A program made the position numbers and the translations under genes. From positions 1-16,471 of the forward strand of contig JAKAFD010000015.1 of NCBI GenBank assembly GCA_021818075.1: a stretch of DNA of 16,471 bases, given 5' to 3'. Each line of letters opens with the position of its first letter. Positions within the stretch are counted from its first letter, which is position 1. The DNA is from a bacterium. Its GTDB lineage: Bacteria; Patescibacteriota; Patescibacteriia; Patescibacteriales; Patescibacteriaceae. Shown in pieces: positions 6,424-13,097 of the stretch. A model generated the notes under the pieces. It was given only the letters and a program-made list of their open reading frames with translations, was not told the origin of the DNA and did not search any database.

Positions 6424-7635
6424 TTAAAACTGACTGGTCAAATTATACATCGGCAAAATAATCGCCGCCGCCATCACGCCCACGGCCGCGCCCATGACAA
6501 TCATAATCACCGGCTCCAGCAAGACCATCAGGTTATCCAGCTTAGTCTCCACTTCCTTGCTGTAAAACTCGGCAATTTTTTGCAGTACAAAATCAAGTTT
6601 GCCGGTTTTTTCGCCCACCACCATCATGCGCGGCACCATCACCGGCACCGCCGGACTGTTCATAAACACGCTGGAAATAGAGTTGCCTTTCTCCACCTCA
6701 ATAATCGTCTCATTAATCAAATCTTTAAATAAGGTGTTGCCGACAATACCTTTGGCGATGCGTAAACTGTTGGAAATGGTCACGCCGCCAATCAGCAGGG
6801 TGCTTAAAGAGCGGGCGAAGCGGACAATGGAAATTTTTCTGACCAAATCGCCGGCCACCGGCAAGCGCAAAACAATAAAATCAAACTGCCGTTTGCCAAA
6901 AGGCAATTTTAAATAAAAACGCAGTACCACCACTAGACCGGCCAAGACGGCGAAAATCAGCCACCAATAACCGACAAAAAAATTAGAGGTGGCAATCAGT
7001 ACCCTGGTCATCAGCGGCAATTCGCCGCCGACCTCATTAAAAATACTGACCAGTTTAGGCACAACGAACAGCATCATCAGCACACCAACAATGAACATGG
7101 CGCAGACCACGATAATCGGGTAAGTCATGGCACCGCGCACCTTTTTGACGATTTCGTAATTTCTTTCTTCCTCGTCCGCCAAATAGCCCAGCGAATCGTC
7201 AAGTTTGCCGGAACTTTCGCCGGAACGGATAACGCTGATATGAAATTCACTAAAGACTTCCTTGTGCTTGGCCATGGCGTCCGACAAGCGGTCGCCGGAA
7301 TCAACTTCGCGGGAAACATTGCCGATGACTTTTTTCAGCACGTAATTTTCCGTCTGCTCGGATAGAATTTTCAATGATTCGCTTAAATTAATGTTGGCCG
7401 ACACCAGCACGGCGAACTGCCGAAAAAACAGCACTAAGTCTCTGATGGTAATATGACTGAAGGCGGCGTGAAAATAATAAGTCACCTGTCCAAACGACAG
7501 GGCCTGGCTGATGGAAATAATCTGCGCTCCCCGGCCGGTTAGAATCGTTTCCACCTGCTTCTGGTCCAGCGCTTCAATCGTCCCCGCTTCTTTTTCGTAA
7601 TCTTTGTTGACGATTTGGTATTTAAAAAATGGCAT
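6424..7635 (-). CDS. pilC: Type IV pilus inner-membrane platform protein PilC (GspF family)
   Basis: A 403-residue protein at the family's usual length. After an N-terminal cytoplasmic segment (MPFFKYQIVNKDYEKEAGTI) come two GspF domains, about residues 65-190 and 270-395. Each has the helical-bundle pattern (FFRQFAVLVSANINLSESL and FARSLSTLLIGGVTISNSL at the starts), and membrane segments lie near 165-190, 215-240 and 370-397. PilC is the rotor or platform in the cytoplasmic membrane through which the PilB ATPase drives pilin assembly. It follows pilB by 82 nt and is probably co-transcribed with it. Its stop directly abuts the pilin promoter. No Shine-Dalgarno sequence precedes the ATG. Confidence 0.96.
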   Translation of the reverse strand: MPFFKYQIVNKDYEKEAGTIEALDQKQVETILTGRGAQIISISQALSFGQVTYYFHAAFSHITIRDLVLFFRQFAVLVSANINLSESLKILSEQTENYVLKKVIGNVSREVDSGDRLSDAMAKHKEVFSEFHISVIRSGESSGKLDDSLGYLADEEERNYEIVKKVRGAMTYPIIVVCAMFIVGVLMMLFVVPKLVSIFNEVGGELPLMTRVLIATSNFFVGYWWLIFAVLAGLVVVLRFYLKLPFGKRQFDFIVLRLPVAGDLVRKISIVRFARSLSTLLIGGVTISNSLRIAKGIVGNTLFKDLINETIIEVEKGNSISSVFMNSPAVPVMVPRMMVVGEKTGKLDFVLQKIAEFYSKEVETKLDNLMVLLEPVIMIVMGAAVGVMAAAIILPMYNLTSQF

Positions 7636-7664
7636 AAATTATTTAGGCTTTAGGCCATAGAAGT

Positions 7665-7715
7665 TAGGGATTAGGCATGCGGGAAAAAATTTATCCCCCT
7701 ATATCCTATGCCCTA
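7665..7715. repeat. Imperfect inverted repeat in the pilB-pilC spacer
   Basis: TAGGG-AT-TAGG (7665-7675) can pair with CCTA-TG-CCCTA (7705-7715), with a 2x2 internal loop, and GGG (7681-7683) with CCC (within 7695-7699) further in. It nearly fills the 82-bp gap between pilB and pilC. No T-tract follows on the minus strand, so it is not a terminator. It could be a dispersed intergenic repeat or an RNA-processing site. Confidence 0.4.
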
Positions 7716-7717
7716 CT

Positions 7718-9478
7718 TTAGGCGTTCATCACTCTAATCACTTCTTCTAAACTGGTAATGCCTTGCGCCACTTTCATTATACCATCCTGGTTAATAGTTA
7801 CGAAAGGCTGGTCTTTTCTGATTTCTTCTTCGGTAATAGCGCCGTTCTTGTTAAGAATCGCTTCTTTAATATAATCATCAACATCCAGCACCTCGGCCAC
7901 GGCTACGCGCGAACGGTAGCCGGTCTTATTACAGCGAACACAACCGACCGGTTCATAAACTGCTAATTTATCAGGATTAAAATCCGGCATATTAGCCTGT
8001 AGGACGCTCTCCGGAATGGCTTTTAATTTTTGTTTTAAGTCATCCAACACTTTAGCCGGTAATTTTTTCTCTTTTTTACAATTATTGCATAAACGGCGAG
8101 CCAGCCGTTGGGCAATCACCATATTCAACACCGAGCCTAAGAGGAATGGCTCTATTTTCATATCCAGCAAACGCGGAATAGCGCCGATAGCATCGTTGGT
8201 GTGCAGGGTGGACAAAACCAAATGACCGGTTAAGGCGGAGTGAATCGCCAGTTCGGCGGTTTCATTGTCGCGGATTTCGCCGACCATCATAATGTCCGGG
8301 TCTTGGCGCAAGAGCGACCGCAAGCCCGAAGCAAAGGAAAAACCGATTTCCGGACGAATTTGCGACTGATTGACGCCTTCTACATAATATTCCACCGGGT
8401 CTTCCAGCGTCACGATATTGACGCCTTCCCGATTTAAAATATTTAAGACCGAATACAAAGTGGTAGACTTGCCGGAACCGGTCGGCCCGGTAACCAAAAT
8501 CATGCCCACAGTTTTGGTAATATTCTTCTTAATCGCTTCCAGATTAGTGCCCTGATAACCGAGTTGCTCCAGAGTCAGCATGCCCTTAGAGGTGTCTAAA
8601 ACCCTCATTACCACTTTCTCAAAACCCATCAACGGCAAAATGGAAACGCGAAAATCAATGTCTTTGTCGCTGACCGTCAGCCGGATTCTGCCGCCTTGCG
8701 GCACGCGAGTTTCGTCCAATTTTAAGTTGGACAGCACTTTGACGCGGGCCACAATACTTTCGTGAATATTTTTCGGCAAAGTCAGAGAACTGTGCAAAAT
8801 ACCGTCAATGCGATAGCGCACCCGGCTTTCTTTATCCAAGGGTTCAATATGAATATCGCTGGCACCGGCTTCCACGGCGTGCTTAATGATTTCGGACACA
8901 ATTTTGGAAACCGGAGCGTTTTTAACGATTTCCTCAAAAGTGGAACTGGCCGCCAAACCTTCTTTATTTTCCTCGCCCTCCCTTTTTTCCTCTTCCTCTT
9001 TAATTTTCAAAGCGGAAGAAATCTCGGCGGCAAACTGCTTGTATTGCCGGAAAATGTTGGCAAAACTGGCCTCGGAAATTAAAAAATATTCTACTTGCGA
9101 ATTATTTTTGGTGGCTAAAAAATCAATAGCGCCGATAGCCTTGAAATTATTGGGGTCAACCATGCCGATGCTCAGCTTGTTGTCTTTCTTGTCAAAGCAC
9201 ACCACATGATAGTTTTCCGCTATCTCCGACGGCAAGCTGTTTAAAGTTTCCTGCGTCACTTCGGTAAACAGCAAATTGGCGTAAGGCAAATTTAAGAATT
9301 CGGCTTTCGCCTTTACTAAATCCTCCTGATTGATGACATTGCTCTGCACCAATAGTTCATCTATGGTGGTCTTTTGTTCAGCCGCTCTTTGCGTCAATAA
9401 AACAGCGTCTTCTGTTTTCAGAAGACCCTTAGCCACTAAAAAATCTAACAATTTTTTTTGCTTATTGACTGGCGCCAT
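7718..9478 (-). CDS. pilB: Type IV pilus assembly ATPase PilB (GspE family)
   Basis: A 586-residue hexameric ATPase that powers pilus extension from the cytoplasmic side. Residues 5-140 form an MshEN/T2SSE-N domain (LLDFLVAKGLLKTEDAVLL...), followed by an acidic low-complexity linker (about 158-175). The ATPase core has SDIHIEP (207-213), the Asp box TLEDPVEYY (357-365), Walker A GPTGSGKST (330-338), Walker B with Glu401 in MMVGEIRD and the His box STLHTNDA (423-430). The tetracysteine zinc motif is complete: Cys464, Cys467, Cys513 and Cys516. Length and a full catalytic set show it is intact. The zinc motif and the long N-terminus argue for the extension ATPase rather than PilT. It starts 5 nt after the upstream gene's stop, consistent with an operon. 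Confidence 0.97.
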   Translation of the reverse strand: MAPVNKQKKLLDFLVAKGLLKTEDAVLLTQRAAEQKTTIDELLVQSNVINQEDLVKAKAEFLNLPYANLLFTEVTQETLNSLPSEIAENYHVVCFDKKDNKLSIGMVDPNNFKAIGAIDFLATKNNSQVEYFLISEASFANIFRQYKQFAAEISSALKIKEEEEKREGEENKEGLAASSTFEEIVKNAPVSKIVSEIIKHAVEAGASDIHIEPLDKESRVRYRIDGILHSSLTLPKNIHESIVARVKVLSNLKLDETRVPQGGRIRLTVSDKDIDFRVSILPLMGFEKVVMRVLDTSKGMLTLEQLGYQGTNLEAIKKNITKTVGMILVTGPTGSGKSTTLYSVLNILNREGVNIVTLEDPVEYYVEGVNQSQIRPEIGFSFASGLRSLLRQDPDIMMVGEIRDNETAELAIHSALTGHLVLSTLHTNDAIGAIPRLLDMKIEPFLLGSVLNMVIAQRLARRLCNNCKKEKKLPAKVLDDLKQKLKAIPESVLQANMPDFNPDKLAVYEPVGCVRCNKTGYRSRVAVAEVLDVDDYIKEAILNKNGAITEEEIRKDQPFVTINQDGIMKVAQGITSLEEVIRVMNA

Positions 9479-9483
9479 AAAGT

Positions 9484-9804
9484 CTAAAAAGGTTTGAAGG
9501 GATTGCCGTGCCGCCTGGGGATGTTGGCGATTTCTTCCGGCTTCAGGCCGCCGGGCTGAACCTGGGCTTCGGGGCCAATCACCTCCGCTTCTACCACAAT
9601 TTTTTTCAGTTCCTTGAATTTTTTATCCTTCAGCACTTCAGTTTCCAATTTTTTACCGGCAAAAGTTTTGGCGATGGTACTTTGCGTCGCCTGATCTAGC
9701 TCTTCGGAACTGGTTTGCAGATAACTATAATAATAGTAAGCGCCCACGCCCAAGACGATGATGATGAGGCCGTAAGTTAAAATTTTCAGTTTGTTGTCTT
9801 TCAT
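9484..9804 (-). CDS. Small bitopic protein at the PilP position (unrecognised)
   Basis: A 106-residue protein with one N-terminal membrane anchor (about residues 8-27, LKILTYGLIIIVLGVGAYYYYS), a charged middle rich in Lys/Glu, and a Pro/Gly-rich tail ending RRHGNPFKPF. I do not recognise the family. Its place between pilO and pilB, the single anchor and the terminal R..NPF.P motif recall the conserved (R/D)PF.P segment of the PilP/GspC group. Unlike PilP it has no lipobox Cys and no room for the beta-sandwich domain that binds the PilQ secretin. That loss would fit a cell without an outer membrane, but this is inference. Spacing is 14 nt from pilO and 5 nt to pilB, so it belongs to the pilus operon. 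Confidence 0.8.
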   Translation of the reverse strand: MKDNKLKILTYGLIIIVLGVGAYYYYSYLQTSSEELDQATQSTIAKTFAGKKLETEVLKDKKFKELKKIVVEAEVIGPEAQVQPGGLKPEEIANIPRRHGNPFKPF

Positions 9805-9818
9805 AGATATCGTCCGGC

Positions 9819-10451
9819 TTAAAATTGATAAGTGATAAATTGCACGGTGGCTTTTTGCTGGGCCGGGTCGTATTCCACCTTAGTCACATCCATCAAGCGC
9901 AAATTAAGCTCAAAAGTCTTCAACACTCTAATCAGGGCTTCATAATTAACTTTGGACATCTTGCAAGCGGTCATGGTCAGTTTCATATTACTTAGCAAAG
10001 CGCTGCGTTTAGTGGCGCCGGTAATATTGGGTAAATCATAAGCTTTGTCCAAAGTCACCGGTTCAATCGCCTCCACCATCAAGCCGTTCTTTTTCACGAT
10101 GTATTCCGTCTCGCGATACAACTCATTTTGGTCGCTGACGGTATTAACAATCTGGTTAATTTTTTCCCGGTCTTCCGGGTCAATTTTTTCGTAAGTATTT
10201 TTTAAATCAATCAACTGATTGTAATACTGCAGTTTATCAATATATTCCTGCTGTTTGTTGGTAATTTCCTGGTTAGAAACGATGGAGGCGTATTTCGGCT
10301 GCAAAAACATCTTGTAGCCGGTAACCAATATCGCCGCGGCCACCACCAGAATAATAATCCAGAAAAATTTATAAACATACAGATAAAGCTGATTATTAGG
10401 CAGGCTGAAGCTGTTAGTTTTTTTATTTTTGACGGTGGCGTCGTTATTCAT
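9819..10451 (-). CDS. pilO: Type IV pilus alignment protein PilO-like
   Basis: A 210-residue bitopic protein: a short cytoplasmic N-terminus, one membrane helix (about residues 28-49, FFWIIILVVAAAILVTGYKM), a coiled-coil stretch (about 55-105, with the KQQEYIDKLQYYNQL pattern), then a small alpha/beta domain. The layout and length match PilO, which pairs with PilN and links the cytoplasmic PilM ring to extracytoplasmic parts. Sequence identity to proteobacterial PilO is low by eye, so the name rests on topology plus position. It overlaps the end of pilN by 8 bp, indicating translational coupling. Confidence 0.82.
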   Translation of the reverse strand: MNNDATVKNKKTNSFSLPNNQLYLYVYKFFWIIILVVAAAILVTGYKMFLQPKYASIVSNQEITNKQQEYIDKLQYYNQLIDLKNTYEKIDPEDREKINQIVNTVSDQNELYRETEYIVKKNGLMVEAIEPVTLDKAYDLPNITGATKRSALLSNMKLTMTACKMSKVNYEALIRVLKTFELNLRLMDVTKVEYDPAQQKATVQFITYQF

Positions 10452-11694
10452 AAACCGGTTCTTTAATAAAAAGCGAACGATTTAAGTTTAAATTAAGATT
10501 AAACTTTACTTTAGTATCAGGGCTCGTAGTGGCGGCTCCGCCTGCGGCAGGCACGGCGGTCTTATTGGCGGTTTCCGCTCCGCCGCTGTCCACGCTCACC
10601 ACCTTGTCGACGGCCGCCTGTAGAACCTTTAACTGCAAGGAAATTGAACGAAAATCTTTGGCCACTGCCGGTACGGTGTATTTGCCGGCAGTATCGCCGC
10701 TAAATGATTCCAAATAAACGTCGCTGATGGTGTTGTCTTCCAGAAATTTGAAAAAATTAGTCCAATAAATATGATTTTTCAGCAAATAATCCACGGCCAG
10801 TAATTTATCGTTGAAAGTTAAAATTTCCTGGGTGTAGCTTTCTTCTCTTTTTATTTGAGTCACAATGCTGTCTAAATTTTTAAACACGTAATCGTTGGAA
10901 TTAAGTTTGTCTTTTTCTAAAATCAGCAGCAAACCGTAAGCTAAGACGCAAAACAATACCGATAAAGCCACAAACAGCGCCAACAGCAAAGCTTTGCCCT
11001 GCCAATTAAGAAACATGCTCTGCTGTTCGCGGATTAAATTGGTGGCGACGATGTTGTATGATTGCCAGGGACGATTTTCTATCTGCTCGCGCTGATGTAA
11101 GCTGTCATGTTTAACTCTTTCCGCCTGCAATTTTTTGGCAGCGTCTTCTTTGCCCAGCGGGTGAACCGGCGCGGGCGCTGCGGCCGTTGGCGGCAGAGGC
11201 CGGGGCGAGGCTAAATCGTGCGCCGGACTAACGACCGCCCCTGGTTTAGCCGGAGCCGGCTTAAACCAGCCTAAATTATGCTTAGCCACCGGCTGGTCGT
11301 GGGCCTGCTTGGCCTTAAGCAGTTGCTGGGCCAGCGCTTCTTTGCGTTTTAATATGGCCTCTCTTTCTTGTTTAAAACGATTAACTGTTTTCAACTTGGC
11401 TTCCAAAAATTCTTTTTTAGCGGCGGCTTCCGCCTTCATCTTTTCTTCCTGTTTCCGGCGGCGCGCTTCGGCTTCGGCCGCCGCTTTGGCCGCTTTGGCT
11501 GCCGCTTTGGCTTGCGCCCGCGTCATTTCTAATACGCCCAAATCGCGCTTCACTTCTTCGCTACCCTTATCTTCATCAAAAATAAAACGACCGACATCTC
11601 TAAGAAATTTGCCGATTACCGGCCACTTACCGGCCGCTCGCTTAGGCGGCTGATGGGGCGCTATATTCTTTTGTGGCGCGTCTTGCGTTTCCAT
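10444..11694 (-). CDS. pilN: PilN-like alignment protein with a very long cytoplasmic extension
   Basis: A 416-residue protein with a single membrane helix at about 234-259. The C-terminal 155 residues look like PilN's extracytoplasmic domain (coiled coil, then HIYWTNFFKFLEDNTISDVYLES, then beta strands), interrupted by an Ala/Gly/Thr-rich insert at about 370-395. Usual PilN proteins are about 180-200 residues with a short N-terminus carrying the INLLP motif that docks in PilM. Here NIVATNLI (214-221) sits at the equivalent place before the membrane. In front of it are about 210 extra residues: a KWPVIGKFLRDVGRFIF segment (23-39), an Ala/Lys/Glu-rich coiled coil (about 57-130) and a Pro/Ala-rich linker (about 145-180). 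The PilN assignment is secure by order and topology; the role of the extension is unknown. Confidence 0.85.
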   Translation of the reverse strand: METQDAPQKNIAPHQPPKRAAGKWPVIGKFLRDVGRFIFDEDKGSEEVKRDLGVLEMTRAQAKAAAKAAKAAAEAEARRRKQEEKMKAEAAAKKEFLEAKLKTVNRFKQEREAILKRKEALAQQLLKAKQAHDQPVAKHNLGWFKPAPAKPGAVVSPAHDLASPRPLPPTAAAPAPVHPLGKEDAAKKLQAERVKHDSLHQREQIENRPWQSYNIVATNLIREQQSMFLNWQGKALLLALFVALSVLFCVLAYGLLLILEKDKLNSNDYVFKNLDSIVTQIKREESYTQEILTFNDKLLAVDYLLKNHIYWTNFFKFLEDNTISDVYLESFSGDTAGKYTVPAVAKDFRSISLQLKVLQAAVDKVVSVDSGGAETANKTAVPAAGGAATTSPDTKVKFNLNLNLNRSLFIKEPVYE

Positions 11695-11728
11695 GATTAT
11701 TTGTTTTTATTTGCGAAATGAGTGAGTG

Positions 11729-11750
11729 CCAAGCAAATTTATTTGTTTGG
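11729..11750. repeat. Short inverted repeat in the pilM-pilN spacer
   Basis: CCAAGCAAAT (11729-11738) is mirrored by ATTTGTTTGG (11741-11750) with one mismatch. It sits between two related stretches, GCGAAATGAG (near 11713) and GCGAATGAG (near 11755). It lies in the 80-bp gap between pilM and pilN, lacks a T-tract on the minus strand, and does not look like a terminator. Confidence 0.35.
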
Positions 11751-11774
11751 CCGAGCGAATGAGCAACTACAGAG

Positions 11775-12908
11775 TTAATGCTCTTTATCAAATTCTCTCA
11801 TGGCCAAACCGATGGCCACCGCTAACCGTGGTCCAATTTGTTCCAAAATCGGTTTAAGTTCCAGCGGATAAGCCACCCGAAACCACGGATCGCCCACCAC
11901 CACATTTTTTTCCAAAATACCGGCAAAATATTCCGGCAAGTTATACAACAAACTAGAACCGCCGGTCAGAATCACCCGTTCAATATCCCGATTTTCCTTG
12001 CTGGCAAAAGCGCCTAAAATATACTTGGCCTCATTTAAAATCGGCGCTAAAGCATCGGTAATCGCCTTGGGCAGCCGGGACTCGCCGCCGGAGTTGGCCA
12101 AATCATATTTAAACTGCTCCGCTTTTTCCAAACTGATATTTAAATTTTTACTGATGGCCTTAGTGATGTCCAAGCCGCCCACATCAATTGTGCGGTTTAA
12201 CACCGGTACGCCTTTGTCTACAATAAATAAGTTGGTGGAATTAGCGCCAATCTGAATAATCATTAACGGCGAACGGTCGCTGCCCACCAGCGACCTGATT
12301 AAACCGAAAATTTCCGTTTCCAGGCTGACCAAATTCAGTTTCATGGATTTAAAGGTATAGGCGTAGCTTTTGATTAAATTTTTCGGCGCGCCAATCAAGA
12401 GCACCCGATTAACTGCCGGCTTCTTGGGCGCTTCGGCAGCAGTGGCCGGCAAACCGGAAGCGGCTTTGTTCGCCGTGGCTTTAGCCGCGGTTTTGGGCTG
12501 CGGTTGCACTAAGTTGCGGTCATCAATGCGCTGCCAATCCAGCACTATATCCTCCAGCGGTAAAGGGATAACTTTTTTAGCCTCCCAATTAACCGATAAA
12601 CTCAAGTCTTTATCGCTTAAATTGCCGCCCAGATTAATAATGGAAGAAAAAACGGTAAAAGTCGGCAGCGAGGCGATAATATTTTTGGACGAAATATTGG
12701 ATTTTCTTAAGATATTTTCCAAAGTGCTGGTGACATATTTAATGTCCAGCTTGTTGGCATCACCATAATCATTGGCCAAACGGTCGCTAAAACCATAAGT
12801 CACCAGAGCGACCTTATCCTGGCGCTTTTTCAATTCCACGACTTTAATGCTGGAAGTACCGATATCCACGCCCACATAGCTCTCGCTCGACGAACCAAAT
12901 AAAGACAT
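11775..12908 (-). CDS. pilM: Type IV pilus assembly protein PilM (actin-like ATPase)
   Basis: A 377-residue cytoplasmic protein of the FtsA/PilM fold. The N-terminus, SYVGVDIGTSSIKVVELK (10-27), holds the first phosphate-binding loop. The second is at IQIGANSTNLFIVDKG (218-233), and the adenosine motif is VILTGGSSLLYNLPEYF (312-328). PilM forms a ring under the membrane that binds the N-terminus of PilN and connects it to the PilB/PilC motor. An Ala/Lys/Pro-rich segment (about 135-167) interrupts the usual core and looks like a flexible insertion. It is the first gene of the pilus cluster, with its own promoter at 12992-13020 and a leader of about 75 nt. The leader contains a weak hairpin (AACCG/CGGTT) followed by AATTTTTT. 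Confidence 0.95.
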   Translation of the reverse strand: MSLFGSSSESYVGVDIGTSSIKVVELKKRQDKVALVTYGFSDRLANDYGDANKLDIKYVTSTLENILRKSNISSKNIIASLPTFTVFSSIINLGGNLSDKDLSLSVNWEAKKVIPLPLEDIVLDWQRIDDRNLVQPQPKTAAKATANKAASGLPATAAEAPKKPAVNRVLLIGAPKNLIKSYAYTFKSMKLNLVSLETEIFGLIRSLVGSDRSPLMIIQIGANSTNLFIVDKGVPVLNRTIDVGGLDITKAISKNLNISLEKAEQFKYDLANSGGESRLPKAITDALAPILNEAKYILGAFASKENRDIERVILTGGSSLLYNLPEYFAGILEKNVVVGDPWFRVAYPLELKPILEQIGPRLAVAIGLAMREFDKEH

Positions 12909-12991
12909 AATCTTTAAAAAATTAACCGCGGCTGTCCGGTTTTGCAGAAAAAGACAATATGACTTATAATTTAAATAGTAATTCTGATTTT

Positions 12992-13020
12992 ATTATACTA
13001 TAAAGAATAAGTCGTGTGAA
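12992..13020 (-). promoter_or_regulatory. Promoter of the pilM-pilC cluster
   Basis: On the minus strand, TTCACA (13015-13020, 5/6), a 17-bp spacer and a perfect TATAAT (12992-12997). This is the best sigma70-type match in the window and is well placed for the pilM start 84 nt downstream. Confidence 0.75.
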
Positions 13021-13022
13021 GC

Positions 13023-13030
13023 TGTCGACA
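13023..13030. promoter_or_regulatory. Palindrome between divergent promoters (possible operator)
   Basis: TGTCGACA is an 8-bp perfect palindrome in the 10-bp gap between the two divergent -35 boxes. The position suits a protein-binding site controlling both directions, but 8 bp alone is weak evidence. Confidence 0.25.
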
Positions 13031-13059
13031 ATGACCATTAACTTTTAATAAATTATAAC
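13031..13059 (+). promoter_or_regulatory. Candidate promoter of the propeller gene and radA
   Basis: ATGACC (13031-13036, 4/6), a 17-bp spacer and TATAAC (13054-13059, 5/6). The predicted start site lies about 30 nt before the ATG at 13098, back to back with the pilM promoter. Confidence 0.5.
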
Positions 13060-13097
13060 ATAAAGTCAAAAAAAACAAAACTTGTCCGAGCCTCCGT

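Noticed and set aside
6283..6732. 149-codon open frame on the plus strand opposite pilC, His-rich
   Set aside because: It is antisense to well-conserved pilC codons and overlaps the pilin promoter region; its His-rich composition comes from the complement of pilC codons, and it has no ribosome binding site.
12910..12945. Attenuator-like hairpin plus T-tract before pilM
   Set aside because: The stem is only 5 bp (AACCG/CGGTT) with an 8-nt loop, too weak to call a terminator.
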